Assembly (NCBI RefSeq): GCF_014041935.1
Contig: NZ_CP059491.1
Span: 4,216,001 to 4,280,000, forward strand
Origin: Gordonia jinghuaiqii
GTDB lineage: Bacteria; Actinomycetota; Actinomycetes; Mycobacteriales; Mycobacteriaceae
Direction: 5' to 3'
Length of the DNA: 64,000 bases
Position 1 is the stretch's first letter, and every line of letters starts with the position of its first letter. Under the pieces are notes generated by a model. It did not search any database and was not told the origin of the DNA. It was given only the letters and a program-made list of their open reading frames with translations. Shown one piece after another: positions 33,921-43,706 of the stretch. The position numbers and the translations under genes were made by a program.

Positions 33921-35247
33921 TGTTCTGATCCGGGACATCGCTGACAGGTGATGTCTCGGGACATCGCTGACACCTGAGCAGGGCGTGGCCAGCATGGTTC
34001 ATGGCCCAGAAGGTGACGGTGATGGACGTTCGTGCAGCTACGGCGTTGGCGGGTGGAATCGAGAACGTGGCCGAGTTCTGTCGGGAGCAGAACATCAGCC
34101 GGCAGACGTTCTACAAGTGGCGGCGCCGCTTCGTCGCTGATGGGCTGGCCGGGCTCGAACCACGGTCGCGCCGACCGCACACAGAGCCGGGGCGTGTGGG
34201 TGGCGACGTCGAGGCGCTGGTGATCGCCACGCGGACGCGTTTGCAGTCCGCGGGCCTGGATCACGGGCCGCAGTCGATTGTGTGGACGTTGCAGCGTGAG
34301 GGTGCCGATTCGGTGCCCTCACGCTCAACCGTATGGCGAATTCTGCACCGGCACGGGCTAATTGTTGCCGAGCCGGCCAAACGGCCGAAGTCGTCGATGC
34401 GGCGGTTCTGCTACGAGCGCCCCAACGAGTTGTGGCAGTCGGACTGGACCGAGTGGCACCTCAGCGACGGCACCTCGGTAGCGATCGCGGGCACAATCGA
34501 TGACCACTCCCGGTATCTGTGCGCGCTGGCCCCCGACACCGGTGACGCCACCACCACACTGGTGTGGCAGGTGATGCTCGCCGGCATCACCGAATGTGGT
34601 GTTCCGTCGATGTCGTTGACTGACAACGGATTTGTGTACACCGGTAAGCATCGTGGATTCGAAACACCGCTGGAGAAGAATCTGCGTGCGCTGGGTACCC
34701 GGACCATCAACTCCCGCCCGTATCACCCACAGACCTGCGGCAAGATCGAGCGGTTCTGGCACACTCAAACGCTGGCTGAACACCCAACCGGCACCGGCGA
34801 CCGTCGGCGACCTCAACGAGATGCTCGACCGATTCCGCGGCTATTACAACCACAGTCGACCCCATCGTGCGCTACGTGGTGCGACTCCGGCCGAGGCGTT
34901 CCATGCCACCGAACACGCCCGGCCGGTCGACCGGCCGTTACCAGCACCAGTGTTCACCACCCGCCAACAGGTCAACCCCAAGCAAGGCAAAATCACTGTG
35001 GGCCCCTACTTCGTCCAGGTCGGCAACCGGTGGGGTGGACACACCCTCGACGCCATCTGCGACGACAACCACATCGTCATCTTCAGCGGCACCACCATTG
35101 TGCGTGAGTTCGACGCCGACCCCACTCGCCGCTACCAAGGCCAGCGTCGAACCCCCGGCACCCATGGCAAACGACAACCACTTCCGGCAGCATGACTGTC
35201 AGCGATGTCCCGAGACAAAAGTGTCAGCGATGACCCGAGACACCACA
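33921..35247 (+). mobile_element. IS481-family insertion sequence, about 1.33 kb
   Basis: The ends begin TGT and are related inverted repeats of about 50 bases. Each end carries two direct copies of a CGGGACATCGCTGACA-like core (33931-33946 and 33957-33972; complements near 35187-35211 and 35221-35237). The element is flanked by identical 15-base duplications and carries one DDE transposase gene, frameshifted. It sits between the DUF559 relic and lysS, within what looks like the shared terminator hairpin (GTAGCG at 33895-33900, CGCTAC at 35268-35273). Confidence 0.85.
34001..35195 (+). pseudogene. IS481-family transposase, frameshifted
   Basis: The first frame gives an HTH (IENVAEFCREQNISRQTFYKWRRRF), a helix-turn-helix-29-like segment and a DDE core: first Asp in WQSDWTEW, second in SLTDNGFVY and the Glu in GKIERFW. 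At about 34763 the frame must slip by one base to continue as LKRWLNTQPAPATVGDLNEM, then RFRGYYNHSRPHRALRG, ending at 35195. The unshifted frame runs on as Arg/Pro/His-rich nonsense to 35107. A two-base loss in ACTCTCAAA giving ACTCAAA would explain it. The protein is probably inactive unless frameshifting or a sequencing error is involved. ATG 34022 is an alternative start. Confidence 0.8.
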
Positions 35248-35262
35248 GCGGAAATAGCGCGC
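35248..35262. repeat. Target-site duplication, right copy
   Basis: GCGGAAATAGCGCGC, identical to 33906-33920, at the right end of the element and 21 bases from the lysS stop. Confidence 0.8.
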
Positions 35263-35282
35263 ACTATCGCTACGAAATCCCG

Positions 35283-36866
35283 TCAGGTGCGGGGCTTCAC
35301 CAGTGGGAACAGGATCGTCTCGCGGATGCCGAGGCCGGTGAGAGCCATCAGCAGACGGTCGATACCCATGCCGGTGCCCGTGGTCGGTGGCATGCCGTAC
35401 TCCATCGCGGTGAGGAACTCCTCGTCGAGGACCATGGCCTCGTCGTCGCCGGCGGCCGCCAGTCGGGCCTGGTCGACGAAGCGCTCGCGCTGGATGACCG
35501 GGTCGATGAGCTCGGAGTAGCCGGTCGCCAGCTCGAAACCGCGCACGTACAGGTCCCACTTCTCTACGACGCCGGTGACCGAGCGGTGCGCGCGGACCAG
35601 CGGCGAGGTCTCGACCGGGAAGTCGCGGACGAACACCGGCTGGTCGAGCTTCTGACCGACCATGTGCTCCCACAGCTCTTCGACGAGCTTGCCGTGGCCG
35701 TAACCCTTGTCCTTCGGGATCTCCAGACCGACCCGCGCCGCGATGGCGAGCAGTTGCTCGACGCTGGTCTCGCCGTCGGCGCCTGCGGGGACGATGTCCT
35801 CGCCGAGCGCCTCCGACAGCGAGGGGTACATCTCGAGCGTGGTCCACTCACCCGACAGGTCGTAGGTGGAACCGTCGGGCATGGTCGGGGTCTGCGTACC
35901 GAGCGCCGCCTGCGAAACCTCTTGCACCAGTTCGCGGATCATACGAGCGGAGTCGTCGTAGGTGCCGTAGGCCTGGTAGGTCTCGAGCATCGCGAACTCG
36001 GGCGAATGGGTGGAGTCGGCGCCCTCGTTGCGGAAGTTGCGGTTGATCTCGAAGACCTGCTCGATGCCGCCCACCACGCACCGCTTGAGGAACAGTTCGG
36101 GCGCGATGCGCAGGAACAGGTCCATGTCGAAGGCGTTGGAGTGGGTCACGAACGGACGCGCCGCGGCACCGCCGTGCAGGGTCTGGAGCATCGGGGTCTC
36201 GACCTCGAGGAAGCCCCGACGGTCCAGCGCCGCACGGAGTTCGGCGATCACCTTGATCCTCGTGCGCGCGATGCTGCGCGCCTCGGGGCGCATGATGAGG
36301 TCGACGTAGCGCTGGCGGACCCGCGTCTCCTCGTTCATGTCCTTGTGCGCCACCGGCAACGGGCGCAACGACTTCGACGCCATCTGCCAGTCGTCGGCCA
36401 TGACCGACAGTTCGCCGGTGCGCGAGCTGATGACCTCTCCGGAGATGAACACGATGTCGCCGAGGTCCACGTCGGACTTCCAGCGGCCCAACGCTTCTTC
36501 GCCGACTCCGTTGAAGCTGACCATCGCCTGCAACTGGGTGCCGTCGCCCTCCTGGAGGGTGGCGAAGCACAGTTTGCCCTTGTTGCGCAGGAAGATCACG
36601 CGCCCGCTGACCCCGACATGCCGGCCGGTCTCGGTGCCCGCCTCGAGGTCGGGGTAGGCGGCCCGGATCTCGCCGAGGCTGTGGGTGCGGGGAATCGAGA
36701 CCGGGTACGCCTCGCGCCCCTCCGCCAGGATGCGCTCACGCTTCTCGCGGCGGATGCGCAGCTGCTCGGGGGTCTGCTCGTCGGCGACGTCGGTGTTCCG
36801 GCCGGGGGCGTCGGCGTTGCGGCCGGAGGCGTCGGTCGGGGCGCTGCTGGTCGGGCTGTCACTCAC
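35283..36866 (-). CDS. lysS: Lysyl-tRNA synthetase, class II
   Basis: About 527 residues. An N-terminal OB-fold anticodon domain ([26 protein letters not shown] near residue 85) precedes the class II core: motif 1 around [13 protein letters not shown], motif 2 [14 protein letters not shown] near 280 and motif 3 [15 protein letters not shown] at the C-terminus. It charges tRNA-Lys. GTG 36866 ([10 protein letters not shown]) is preferred because homologues begin near here; in-frame GTGs at 36869, 36875 and 36893 are possible. The first 35 residues are low-complexity. An IS element has landed just past its stop, splitting the likely terminator hairpin. Confidence 0.92.
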   Translation of the reverse strand: MSDSPTSSAPTDASGRNADAPGRNTDVADEQTPEQLRIRREKRERILAEGREAYPVSIPRTHSLGEIRAAYPDLEAGTETGRHVGVSGRVIFLRNKGKLCFATLQEGDGTQLQAMVSFNGVGEEALGRWKSDVDLGDIVFISGEVISSRTGELSVMADDWQMASKSLRPLPVAHKDMNEETRVRQRYVDLIMRPEARSIARTRIKVIAELRAALDRRGFLEVETPMLQTLHGGAAARPFVTHSNAFDMDLFLRIAPELFLKRCVVGGIEQVFEINRNFRNEGADSTHSPEFAMLETYQAYGTYDDSARMIRELVQEVSQAALGTQTPTMPDGSTYDLSGEWTTLEMYPSLSEALGEDIVPAGADGETSVEQLLAIAARVGLEIPKDKGYGHGKLVEELWEHMVGQKLDQPVFVRDFPVETSPLVRAHRSVTGVVEKWDLYVRGFELATGYSELIDPVIQRERFVDQARLAAAGDDEAMVLDEEFLTAMEYGMPPTTGTGMGIDRLLMALTGLGIRETILFPLVKPRT

Positions 36867-36960
36867 CACACGCACCCTATCGGTGCCGGTCACCGACTCC
36901 CAACTCGCCGCACGGGCTGTGACGGCGGAAACAGTCGGTGTTCGACAGGTCCGGCGCGGC

Positions 36961-37419
36961 TCAGCTCTCGTGCGCGGAGATGATGGCCAGTTCGCCGGGA
37001 CTGATGCGGCCGTTCACGCGCGCCTGACGCATCCGGCGGTGCCCGCCGACGACGAACACCGCGCCGTGAACACCGCGGGCCTGCAGATGCCAGGCGAGCC
37101 ATTCGGCCTCGTGGCCGTCCTCGCTCACCAGAATCCAGCGGGCGTCGGTGCTCGCGGTACGCAGCGCCTCCGACGTGCCGGGGGTGAGTCGGTCGAGCAC
37201 CTCGACGGCGTCGATGGCGAGCGCACCGAACAGCGCCCCGTCGAGGCTGCGTCGGCGATGCGAGCGGACGTCGACCGGGATGGCGCCCTCGGCCACCGCC
37301 GACGCGTAGTCGTCGACCTGCACAGACAGTGGAGCGGCCGGGGCCTGGGCAACGGTCGGGGCCGTCGCAGCAAAGACCTGGCCGGAGAAAACAGAAGAAG
37401 ACGCAACCGAAGCGGTCAT
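36961..37419 (-). CDS. Rhodanese-like protein lacking the catalytic cysteine
   Basis: 152 residues with an Ala/Ser/Val-rich 35-residue N-terminus and a rhodanese-type domain: [23 protein letters not shown] (the DVR...G.L.GA signature), then [32 protein letters not shown]. The active-site Cys normally at the start of the loop after the central strand is replaced by Ser (VSEDG), so sulfur transfer is unlikely; a sensing or binding role is possible. A GAGGA site precedes the ATG at 37419. A short Cys-rich reading frame (37487-37522) lies 67 bases upstream, suggesting cysteine-responsive control. Confidence 0.7.
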   Translation of the reverse strand: MTASVASSSVFSGQVFAATAPTVAQAPAAPLSVQVDDYASAVAEGAIPVDVRSHRRRSLDGALFGALAIDAVEVLDRLTPGTSEALRTASTDARWILVSEDGHEAEWLAWHLQARGVHGAVFVVGGHRRMRQARVNGRISPGELAIISAHES

Positions 37420-37486
37420 GAGAGGGAGTCCTCGAGTGATCGAAAATTGAGCAGGGAGCGCGAAGGAGGGCAGCCGCAGATGCGGA

Positions 37487-37522
37487 CTAGCCCTGACAAC
37501 ACTCCTGACAGCTCTTGATCAC
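37487..37522 (-). CDS. Cys-rich leader mini-ORF (VIKSCQECCQG)
   Basis: Eleven codons from GTG 37522 to TAG with three Cys codons, two adjacent, just before the rhodanese-like gene. On the minus strand a CATACT hexamer lies 7 bases before the GTG, the right distance for a leaderless transcript starting at the GTG. This matches the pattern of poly-cysteine leaderless attenuator ORFs described in mycobacteria. Function inferred. Confidence 0.55.
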   Translation of the reverse strand: MIKSCQECCQG

Positions 37523-37572
37523 GGCGACGAGTATGCCACAGGGTCGCGCACGGGACCAGACCTCGACGAAGG

Positions 37573-38727
37573 TCACACCGTCGGCGGTCCCCAGTTCTCC
37601 ACACGACGCAGCTCCGCGTCGACGACCTTGTCCGGGGTCAGCCGCATCGCCAGATCGCGGGCCCACACCGCCGGCGCCACGCGCAGCTGACCGACCCGGC
37701 CGAGGACCCCCGCGCGCCGCGCGATTCGCCGGGTGCGCGGCCGCCGAAGCCGGTCGTAGACGGCCGGCGCATCGCCGACACCGTCGGTGCCAGCACGGGC
37801 GAGGAGCGTCGTCAGCACGGCCGCATCCTCCATCGCCAGGTTCGCTCCCTGGCCGAGGTTCGGGGTCATCGCGTGCGCGGCATCGCCGACGAGCACGCAG
37901 CGACCGCCGATGAACGACGGCAAGGGGTGCGCCAGTTGCTCGATCGGGAGGTGCCCGACGGACTCCGGGTCGGTGGCGTCGAGCAGCTCGGCAATCGGCG
38001 CATGCCACCCCGAAAACTGTTGTCGCACCACGTCAAGGCCTCCCTCAAAGCCGCCCTCAGAACCCCCGCCCACGACGCCGTCGGAGACGGAGGCGAACCA
38101 GTAGACACATCCGTCGGGAAGTGGCGCGATGCCGAATCGTCGCCCGCGTCCCAAGGTCTCGCCGGCTGCGTCGAGCGCGACCGGCGTCGAGGTGACGGCC
38201 CGCCAGGCCGAGTAACCGCAGCGGGCCACCCCCGGGTCGTCGGCGATCGCGGCGCGCACCCTGCTCCGGAGACCGTCGGCTCCGACGACCAGGTCGCACT
38301 CCATGGAGGTGCCGTCGTCGAGCTGCACGGTCCTGTCGCGAACGCCGCTCACCCCGGTCCCGGTCCGGATCTCCACGGAGTTCGGGAGGGCGCCGAGCAA
38401 CGCCTCGTGCAGTTCGGTCCGGCGCACGACGCGCATCTCGGCGAGCGCCTCGCGATCGAAGCGGGTGAGCCATCGCCCGTCGGGGCGACGGGTTCCGCTC
38501 ACGATGGGCGCAACCGGCGCCGGCGCGTCGGGAACCACGGATCGCAGCCCGAGCACCTCCAGCGCACGCAGACCGTTGCCGAACAGGCTCAGCCCGGAAC
38601 CGCCGCCGCGCACCTCCGGCGACCGTTCGACGACCGTCACCTCCGCGCCGTTCCGTGCGACCCCAGCAGCGGTGCACAACCCTGCGATGCCCGCGCCGAC
38701 GATCACCACCCTCACGGGTTTCTCCAC
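37573..38727 (-). CDS. FAD-dependent aromatic-ring-hydroxylase-type monooxygenase
   Basis: 384 residues: N-terminal Rossmann VVIVGAGIAGLCTAAGVARNGAEVTVVERS (GxGxxG), CDLVVGADGLRSRVR (DG motif) near residue 150 and CVLVGDAAHAMTPNLGQGANLAMEDAAVLTTLL (GD motif) near residue 285. This is the salicylate-hydroxylase-like flavoprotein group, which uses NAD(P)H and O2. The frame starts at GTG 38727; a GTG at codon 6 is an alternative. The next gene upstream on this strand ends 85 bases away. Substrate unknown; nothing nearby names a pathway. Confidence 0.85.
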   Translation of the reverse strand: MEKPVRVVIVGAGIAGLCTAAGVARNGAEVTVVERSPEVRGGGSGLSLFGNGLRALEVLGLRSVVPDAPAPVAPIVSGTRRPDGRWLTRFDREALAEMRVVRRTELHEALLGALPNSVEIRTGTGVSGVRDRTVQLDDGTSMECDLVVGADGLRSRVRAAIADDPGVARCGYSAWRAVTSTPVALDAAGETLGRGRRFGIAPLPDGCVYWFASVSDGVVGGGSEGGFEGGLDVVRQQFSGWHAPIAELLDATDPESVGHLPIEQLAHPLPSFIGGRCVLVGDAAHAMTPNLGQGANLAMEDAAVLTTLLARAGTDGVGDAPAVYDRLRRPRTRRIARRAGVLGRVGQLRVAPAVWARDLAMRLTPDKVVDAELRRVENWGPPTV

Positions 38728-38812
38728 ATGGAGAAGACGGTTACAGATGCCCGTCCGTATGGCGAGAGATCAGTCAGATCTTCTCGACGCGCGATGCCTG
38801 CTGGACGCCGAC

Positions 38813-39769
38813 TCACGTTCGACGCGCGGTGACGATGTCGTCGGCGAGCCCGCGCAGATGACCGGCCAGTTCGTCGATCCCGGGCTGCTCCATCGGGAAA
38901 TGGCCACACCCGGTCAACAGCTGGATGTCGGTCGGTGCGGCGATCCGCCGGGCGAACCGCACACTCACCCCGGGTGGGGTCCAGGTGTCCGCTGCCGGGT
39001 GAACCAGCACCACACGCGGGCCCGCGTACTCCTCCGGCGCGGGCACCTCGTGGGTCATCAGGTCGGTCAGGAATCCCAGCGGGATCACCGATCCCGCCCC
39101 CAGTTCGTCGTCGATGCAGGCCTTCGCGAGCACGGGGTCGAGGCTCATCCGCGACATCGGCGCGACCCAGCGGATCGGGAACCGCAACCGTGCGAGCACC
39201 CCGATCCGTGCAGCCGCCGACATCACCGGGATCCCGCGCGCCAGTGCCGGGGTACGGGCAGCGGATCGACGTGCCGCCGGATCGCCGGCGAGATCGAGCA
39301 GACAGGTGGCGACCACGGCCGCGACCCGGTCGGATCCTGCCGCGACCTCGTAGGCGAGCATGCCGCCGAGACTTGCGCCGAAGACCACCAGCGGACGCGG
39401 ATCGTCGGCTGTCTCGGCGGTGATCAGATCGGCGACGAGGTCGACCCAGTCCTGATAGCGGACGCGGCCCGGTTCGGCCACACGCGTTCGCCCGTACAGG
39501 GGAAGGTCGGGCGCGAGCACCTCGTAGCCCTCGTTTGCCAGGATCGCACCCAGCGGCCACACCAGCCCGCTGTGTCCGCCGCCGCCGTGGAGCAGCAACA
39601 CCCGCAGCGGCGCCGACGGACGCGTGGCCCGTAGGACGTGGACATCGGTCGAGCCGGACGGACGGCCCGTACTCGCGGGCCACCTCCACCAGGTGGACTC
39701 GCCGTCGACCCCCGCGGCCACCGAACGCCAGGGTTCGGGGAGAAAGCGACTGTAGGATTCGTTGGTCAT
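38813..39769 (-). CDS. Alpha/beta hydrolase
   Basis: 318 residues: LRVLLLHGGGGHSGLVWPLGAILANEGYEVLAPDLPLYGRT near residue 55 (oxyanion HGGGG), nucleophile elbow VVFGASLGGMLAYEVA (G-A-S-L-G) near residue 125, likely acid Asp in VLVHPAADTWTPPG and catalytic His in TGCGHFPMEQPG near 290. An esterase/lipase-like or lysophospholipase-like enzyme. ATG 39769 gives MTNESYSRFLPEPWR; a longer frame would overlap the divergent TetR gene. It shares a 51-base divergent promoter region with that regulator and is its probable target. Confidence 0.85.
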   Translation of the reverse strand: MTNESYSRFLPEPWRSVAAGVDGESTWWRWPASTGRPSGSTDVHVLRATRPSAPLRVLLLHGGGGHSGLVWPLGAILANEGYEVLAPDLPLYGRTRVAEPGRVRYQDWVDLVADLITAETADDPRPLVVFGASLGGMLAYEVAAGSDRVAAVVATCLLDLAGDPAARRSAARTPALARGIPVMSAAARIGVLARLRFPIRWVAPMSRMSLDPVLAKACIDDELGAGSVIPLGFLTDLMTHEVPAPEEYAGPRVVLVHPAADTWTPPGVSVRFARRIAAPTDIQLLTGCGHFPMEQPGIDELAGHLRGLADDIVTARRT

Positions 39770-39820
39770 GCATCCATCGTCGGCCCGGCGGGTCGGCAGG
39801 ACAACTCGCTTTCGCCCAGG

Positions 39821-40417
39821 ATGGAGCACATGCGCAAAAGGCCTCGGCAACAACGATCTTCGTTCACCGTCGAAGTGATCCTCGAAGCGGCGGCTCAGCT
39901 TCTCGACGCCGAGGGGCCGGCGATGACAACCAACCGCATCGCCGAGAAGGCCGGGGTCTCAGTGGGTTCGGTCTACCAGTACTTCGGTGACAAACAGGCG
40001 ATCTTCGACGAACTCGCGGCACGCCATCTCGCGGAGTCGGGAGCAAAGATGGCAGCTGTCCTCGACGACAACCCGGTCGGTTCGAGGCCCTGGCCGGAGG
40101 TCCTGCACGCGGTCATCGGCGTTGCAGTGCGGGAGAACTCCACACATGGACGCGCGCATGGCCGTCTCCGCGAGCTGGCCGACCCGGTCCGTCTCGCCGC
40201 GGGGTACACCGAGATGATCGAGCAGTGGATCAGGCGGCTGGGCGAGCATCTCGTCGCCGACGGCTGGTCGGCGGAGTCCGCCGATGCCGACCTGCGGCTC
40301 GCGTTCGCCGCGGTCGACGCGCAGGTCCATCAGCTCGCCGGCACCGGCTTCTCGGAATCCGAACTGACCGACCGGATCGCCGCCTACACCGAACGGGCGC
40401 TCGCGAAGCGAACCTGA
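39821..40417 (+). CDS. TetR-family regulator next to the alpha/beta hydrolase
   Basis: 198 residues: RPRQQRSSFTVEVILEAAAQLLDAEGP, then HTH TTNRIAEKAGVSVGSVYQYFGDKQAIFDEL near residues 36-65, and a helical C-terminal domain. Starts at 39821 (MEHMRKR) and 39830 are both possible; neither has a strong ribosome-binding site. Divergent from the hydrolase, which it probably represses. No clear dyad was picked out by eye in the 51-base gap. Confidence 0.85.
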   Translation: MEHMRKRPRQQRSSFTVEVILEAAAQLLDAEGPAMTTNRIAEKAGVSVGSVYQYFGDKQAIFDELAARHLAESGAKMAAVLDDNPVGSRPWPEVLHAVIGVAVRENSTHGRAHGRLRELADPVRLAAGYTEMIEQWIRRLGEHLVADGWSAESADADLRLAFAAVDAQVHQLAGTGFSESELTDRIAAYTERALAKRT

Positions 40418-40427
40418 GGGTGTTGCC

Positions 40428-41228
40428 CTACTTGCCGCGACGGTTGGCCTTGGACCGTTCGTGGACCAGCCGCAGGCCGTCGAGGGTCAGATGCGGGTGA
40501 TGGTCGGTGAGCGAACGGCACTCGTCGAACATCAGCGGCGCGAGGTAGCCGGTGGCGACCACGGTCACGTCGTCGGCGTCGAAGCCGGGAACGGTGTCAC
40601 AGACACGGTCGACGAGCCCGTCGACCTGGCCGGCGAACCCGTAGAGGATCCCGGACTGCAGGGCTTCGACGGTGTTCTTGCCCAGGACGCTGCGCGGTGG
40701 CATCAACTCGACCTTGCGCACGGTGACGGTGTGCTCCGACAGCGCCTCGACGGCGAGGTTCACGCCGGGAGCGATGGCGCCGCCGAGGAACTCACCCTTC
40801 GCCGACACCGCGTCGACGACGGTGGCGGTACCGAAGGCCACCACGATGCAGGGACCGCCGAATTCATGGTGTGCCGCAAGACAGTTGGCCACGCGGTCGG
40901 TGCCGACCTCTTTGGGGTTGTCGACGAGCAGCGGAACCCCGGTCCGCACACCCGGCTCGAGCAGCACATGCGGGCCGTTGCCGAAGTAGCGGGGAACCAT
41001 GACGCGCAGTTCGCGTAGCAACGACGGCACGGTGGACAGCGCGCTGACACCGGTGACCTGTTCGACGTCGGCGCCCAGCATCCCGCGGAAGGCCCAGGCG
41101 AGTTCGTCGGCGGTGTAGTGCGGGTCGGTGTGGATACGCCAATCACGCACCAGGCGTGCGTTGTCGCCGCTGCCGGCGTACACGCCGAGATGGATGTTGG
41201 TGTTGCCGACGTCGACGGTGAGGAGCAT
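40428..41228 (-). CDS. coaX: Type III pantothenate kinase
   Basis: 266 residues: N-terminal phosphate loop LLTVDVGNTNIHLGVY, VDNPKEVGTDRVANCLAAHHEFGGPCIVVAFGTATVVDAVSAKGEFLGG (the second and third ASKHA motifs, with the GTDR and GTATVVD signatures) and VVATGYLAPL near residue 235. It phosphorylates pantothenate, the first step of CoA synthesis, without feedback inhibition by CoA. Last gene of the DUF2520-panC-panD-coaX operon, 27 bases after panD; the operon makes the pantothenate and then uses it. Matches Rv3600c. Confidence 0.92.
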   Translation of the reverse strand: MLLTVDVGNTNIHLGVYAGSGDNARLVRDWRIHTDPHYTADELAWAFRGMLGADVEQVTGVSALSTVPSLLRELRVMVPRYFGNGPHVLLEPGVRTGVPLLVDNPKEVGTDRVANCLAAHHEFGGPCIVVAFGTATVVDAVSAKGEFLGGAIAPGVNLAVEALSEHTVTVRKVELMPPRSVLGKNTVEALQSGILYGFAGQVDGLVDRVCDTVPGFDADDVTVVATGYLAPLMFDECRSLTDHHPHLTLDGLRLVHERSKANRRGK

Positions 41229-41255
41229 CGGGGTGAGCTCGCGGTGGCGTCGACG

Positions 41256-41696
41256 TCAGATCGACGCGTCGGCGAAGACCGCGGTGTCGAGGTGGCGCGG
41301 ATCGAGCAGACCCGACCCCTCCGGCACGTCGGCGGGATCGTCGCCGGTGGTCACGATGCGGTTGTGGTCGTCGACGAAGACGACGTTCGGCGAGTACTCG
41401 CGCAGCTCTGCGGCGTCGAGCATGCCGTAGGCGATGATGATCACCAGGTCGCCGGGATGAACGAGATGCGCTGCGGCACCGTTGATCCCGATGACACCGC
41501 TGCCACGTTCACCGGCGATCGCGTAGGTCACCAGCCGGGAGCCGTTGTTGATGTCGACGATGGTGACCTGCTCACCTTCGAGCAGACCGGCGGCGTCGAG
41601 CAGGTCGGAGTCGATCGTCACCGAGCCGACGTAGTGCAGATCGGCCTGGGTCACGGTGGCGCGGTGGATCTTCGAGGTCATCATGGTGCGCAACAT
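41256..41696 (-). CDS. panD: Aspartate 1-decarboxylase (pyruvoyl proenzyme)
   Basis: 146 residues: [29 protein letters not shown] places the self-cleavage site Gly24-Ser25 canonically when the ATG at 41696 is used. The ATG at 41702 adds two residues and overlaps the panC stop (ATGA). GAGGG lies nine bases before 41696. After cleavage the Ser becomes the pyruvoyl group that decarboxylates aspartate to beta-alanine for pantothenate. [23 protein letters not shown] and [24 protein letters not shown] are typical. The acidic C-terminal tail (about 20 residues) is family-variable. Confidence 0.95.
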   Translation of the reverse strand: MLRTMMTSKIHRATVTQADLHYVGSVTIDSDLLDAAGLLEGEQVTIVDINNGSRLVTYAIAGERGSGVIGINGAAAHLVHPGDLVIIIAYGMLDAAELREYSPNVVFVDDHNRIVTTGDDPADVPEGSGLLDPRHLDTAVFADASI

Positions 41697-41698
41697 CG

Positions 41699-42646
41699 TC
41701 ATCGTCCCTCTGTCGTGGTTGTGGTGTCATTGGCCCAGGCGATTTCTTCTTCGAGCGCGGCGAGGCCGCCGATGCTCACGCCGACGTTGTCGATCAGGCG
41801 GGCGGTGCCGAGGCGGGCGGCGACGAGAAGTCGGCCCGCACCCTTCTCCGGCGGTTCCTCGAGCTGCCGGCCGCGAAGCGCGAGGTAGTCGACCTCGATC
41901 TCCGGCACGGTGGCCAGAACCGACTGTGCTGCAGCAACGATCGCGTCCGGTCCGCCCTCGGCCGCGTGTGCGCCGGCAAGCAGCGCCGCCGACAGGGTCG
42001 TCGCGAGTTCGCGCTGCTCGGGCGTCAGGTAGCGGTTTCGCGAGGACATGGCCAGTCCGTCGGACTCGCGTACCGTCGGGACACCGACGATCTCGACGTC
42101 GAGATCGAGGTCGGTGACCATCTGCTTGATCAGGACGAGCTGCTGATAGTCCTTCTCGCCGAAGTAGGCGGCGTTCGGCCCGACGATGTTGAGCAGCTTC
42201 AGCACGACGGTCAGCATCCCGGCGAAATGCGTGGGACGCGAGACGCCGTCGAGGATCGCCCCGGCCTCACCCGGGTGCACCGTCGTGCGCCGGCCGTTGG
42301 GGTACATCGACGCCGCGTTCGGCGCGAACACCAGCTCGACGCCCAACGGCGCGAGGAGTTCGAGGTCGGCCTCGAGCGTGCGCGGGTAGGCGTCGAGGTC
42401 CTCGCCGGCGCCGAACTGCAGCGGGTTGACGAAGATCGAGACCACCACGATGGTGTTGCCCTTGGCCTTGGCGGCGCGGACGAGTTGCAGGTGCCCGGCG
42501 TGCAGTGCACCCATCGTCGGGACCAGCACCACACGCTTGCCGGCCGCACGCAACGCACGGGTGACGCGCGTCAGCGTCGCCGGTTCACGGTGCAGTGTCA
42601 GCTGACCGGCCGCGTAGGTCGGTGTCTCGTCGGTCGGGACACTCAC
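41699..42646 (-). CDS. panC: Pantothenate synthetase
   Basis: 315 residues: [22 protein letters not shown] (HxGH nucleotide motif) near residue 35, [41 protein letters not shown] near 165 and [10 protein letters not shown] (KMSKS-like) near 205. It joins pantoate and beta-alanine using ATP. GTG 42646 follows AAGGAG at six bases; upstream in-frame codons are low-complexity. Overlaps panD by a few bases. Confidence 0.95.
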   Translation of the reverse strand: MSVPTDETPTYAAGQLTLHREPATLTRVTRALRAAGKRVVLVPTMGALHAGHLQLVRAAKAKGNTIVVVSIFVNPLQFGAGEDLDAYPRTLEADLELLAPLGVELVFAPNAASMYPNGRRTTVHPGEAGAILDGVSRPTHFAGMLTVVLKLLNIVGPNAAYFGEKDYQQLVLIKQMVTDLDLDVEIVGVPTVRESDGLAMSSRNRYLTPEQRELATTLSAALLAGAHAAEGGPDAIVAAAQSVLATVPEIEVDYLALRGRQLEEPPEKGAGRLLVAARLGTARLIDNVGVSIGGLAALEEEIAWANDTTTTTEGR

Positions 42647-42680
42647 GGCATCTCCTTTGATCGGTGGTGTCATTCGGGGG

Positions 42681-43706
42681 TCACGCCTGGTCCAGAAGGC
42701 GCAGGAGCGCGGGTGGGGCGTCGGTGTGCTCGGCGGCGCGGCGTGCGAGTGTGCGGTACGCCTCGACGATGCCGTGCGGGCCGGCGCCGCCGGGAACGGT
42801 GGCGAGCGCGGCGAGGTGGCGGGCGACCGCGGGCGCGTCACCTCGGGCGACCGGACCGGTCAGCGCCGACGGCCCGAGATCGAGCACATTGCGCAGCGAG
42901 GCCGTGACCAGCGGACCGAGGATGCGCTCGGCGAGCCGGCCCCCGTCCCCGTCGACGGTCGCGGTGTCGCGGCCGGAGTTGTCGATGGCGGCGTTCAGCG
43001 CGGTCACGGCGTCGGAGATCAGCGCGATCAGATGGTTGGCGCCGTGCGCGAGTGCGGCGTGATAGAGCGTGCGATCGTCCTCGGTGATCCGGACCGGCTC
43101 ACCGCCCATCTCCAGGACGAGCGACGACGCGATGGCCTCCCCGACCCCGTCGCCCGCGGTGATCGCGAAACACGAGTTGGTGAGACGGGCCGTGTCGTCC
43201 TCGGTGCCGACGAAGGTCATCGCCGGATGCACGGCGAGTGCGAGTGCCCCGCGCAGGGCGACCGGCTCGAGGACGCCGACACCCTGTGCGCCGGCGGTGT
43301 GCACCACGATGGTCCCCGGCCGCAGGGAGTTCGACGCCGCGATCTGCGCCACGACGGTCTCCAGTGCTGCGTCGGGGACGCTGACCACCAGCAACTCCGA
43401 GCGGCCGATGACTGCGTCGAGGTCGAGGATCTCCGAGTCGGGCAGGCGCCGGGCGGCGCGACGACGGGACTCCGGCGAGCGGGCGACGACTGCGCCGACC
43501 ACGTGCCCTGCCTTCTCGAGCGCTTCGCCCAGAGCGGTTCCCACACGACCGGCGGACACGATTCCCACGGTCAGTCGGGCGGGTGCGGGCAGATTCGACG
43601 TCCCCGGGAAAGGATCGGGATGCGGGTACGGGGAATCACCGAAGGCGTCGTCGCCACCGGCCCGCCGCGCAGACGGCATGCCGGGATCACCGCTCGGTGA
43701 GGTCAC
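42681..43706 (-). CDS. Rossmann-like/DUF2520 protein of the pantothenate operon (Rv3603c-like)
   Basis: 341 residues: a Rossmann N-terminus [30 protein letters not shown] near residue 50, [45 protein letters not shown] and a helical C-terminal DUF2520 domain with [20 protein letters not shown]. It resembles ketopantoate reductase/6-phosphogluconate-dehydrogenase-type folds and could serve in pantothenate synthesis, which otherwise lacks a panE here, but this is unproven. GTG 43706 follows GGAGG at six bases; a GTG 15 codons earlier is less supported. First gene of the operon, 34 bases before panC. Confidence 0.85.
   Translation of the reverse strand: MTSPSGDPGMPSARRAGGDDAFGDSPYPHPDPFPGTSNLPAPARLTVGIVSAGRVGTALGEALEKAGHVVGAVVARSPESRRRAARRLPDSEILDLDAVIGRSELLVVSVPDAALETVVAQIAASNSLRPGTIVVHTAGAQGVGVLEPVALRGALALAVHPAMTFVGTEDDTARLTNSCFAITAGDGVGEAIASSLVLEMGGEPVRITEDDRTLYHAALAHGANHLIALISDAVTALNAAIDNSGRDTATVDGDGGRLAERILGPLVTASLRNVLDLGPSALTGPVARGDAPAVARHLAALATVPGGAGPHGIVEAYRTLARRAAEHTDAPPALLRLLDQA

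Noticed and set aside
34001..35195. Programmed frameshifting in the transposase
   Set aside because: IS481 transposases are normally made from one open frame, and the slip site lacks a classic A6G or A7 motif; a mutation is simpler.
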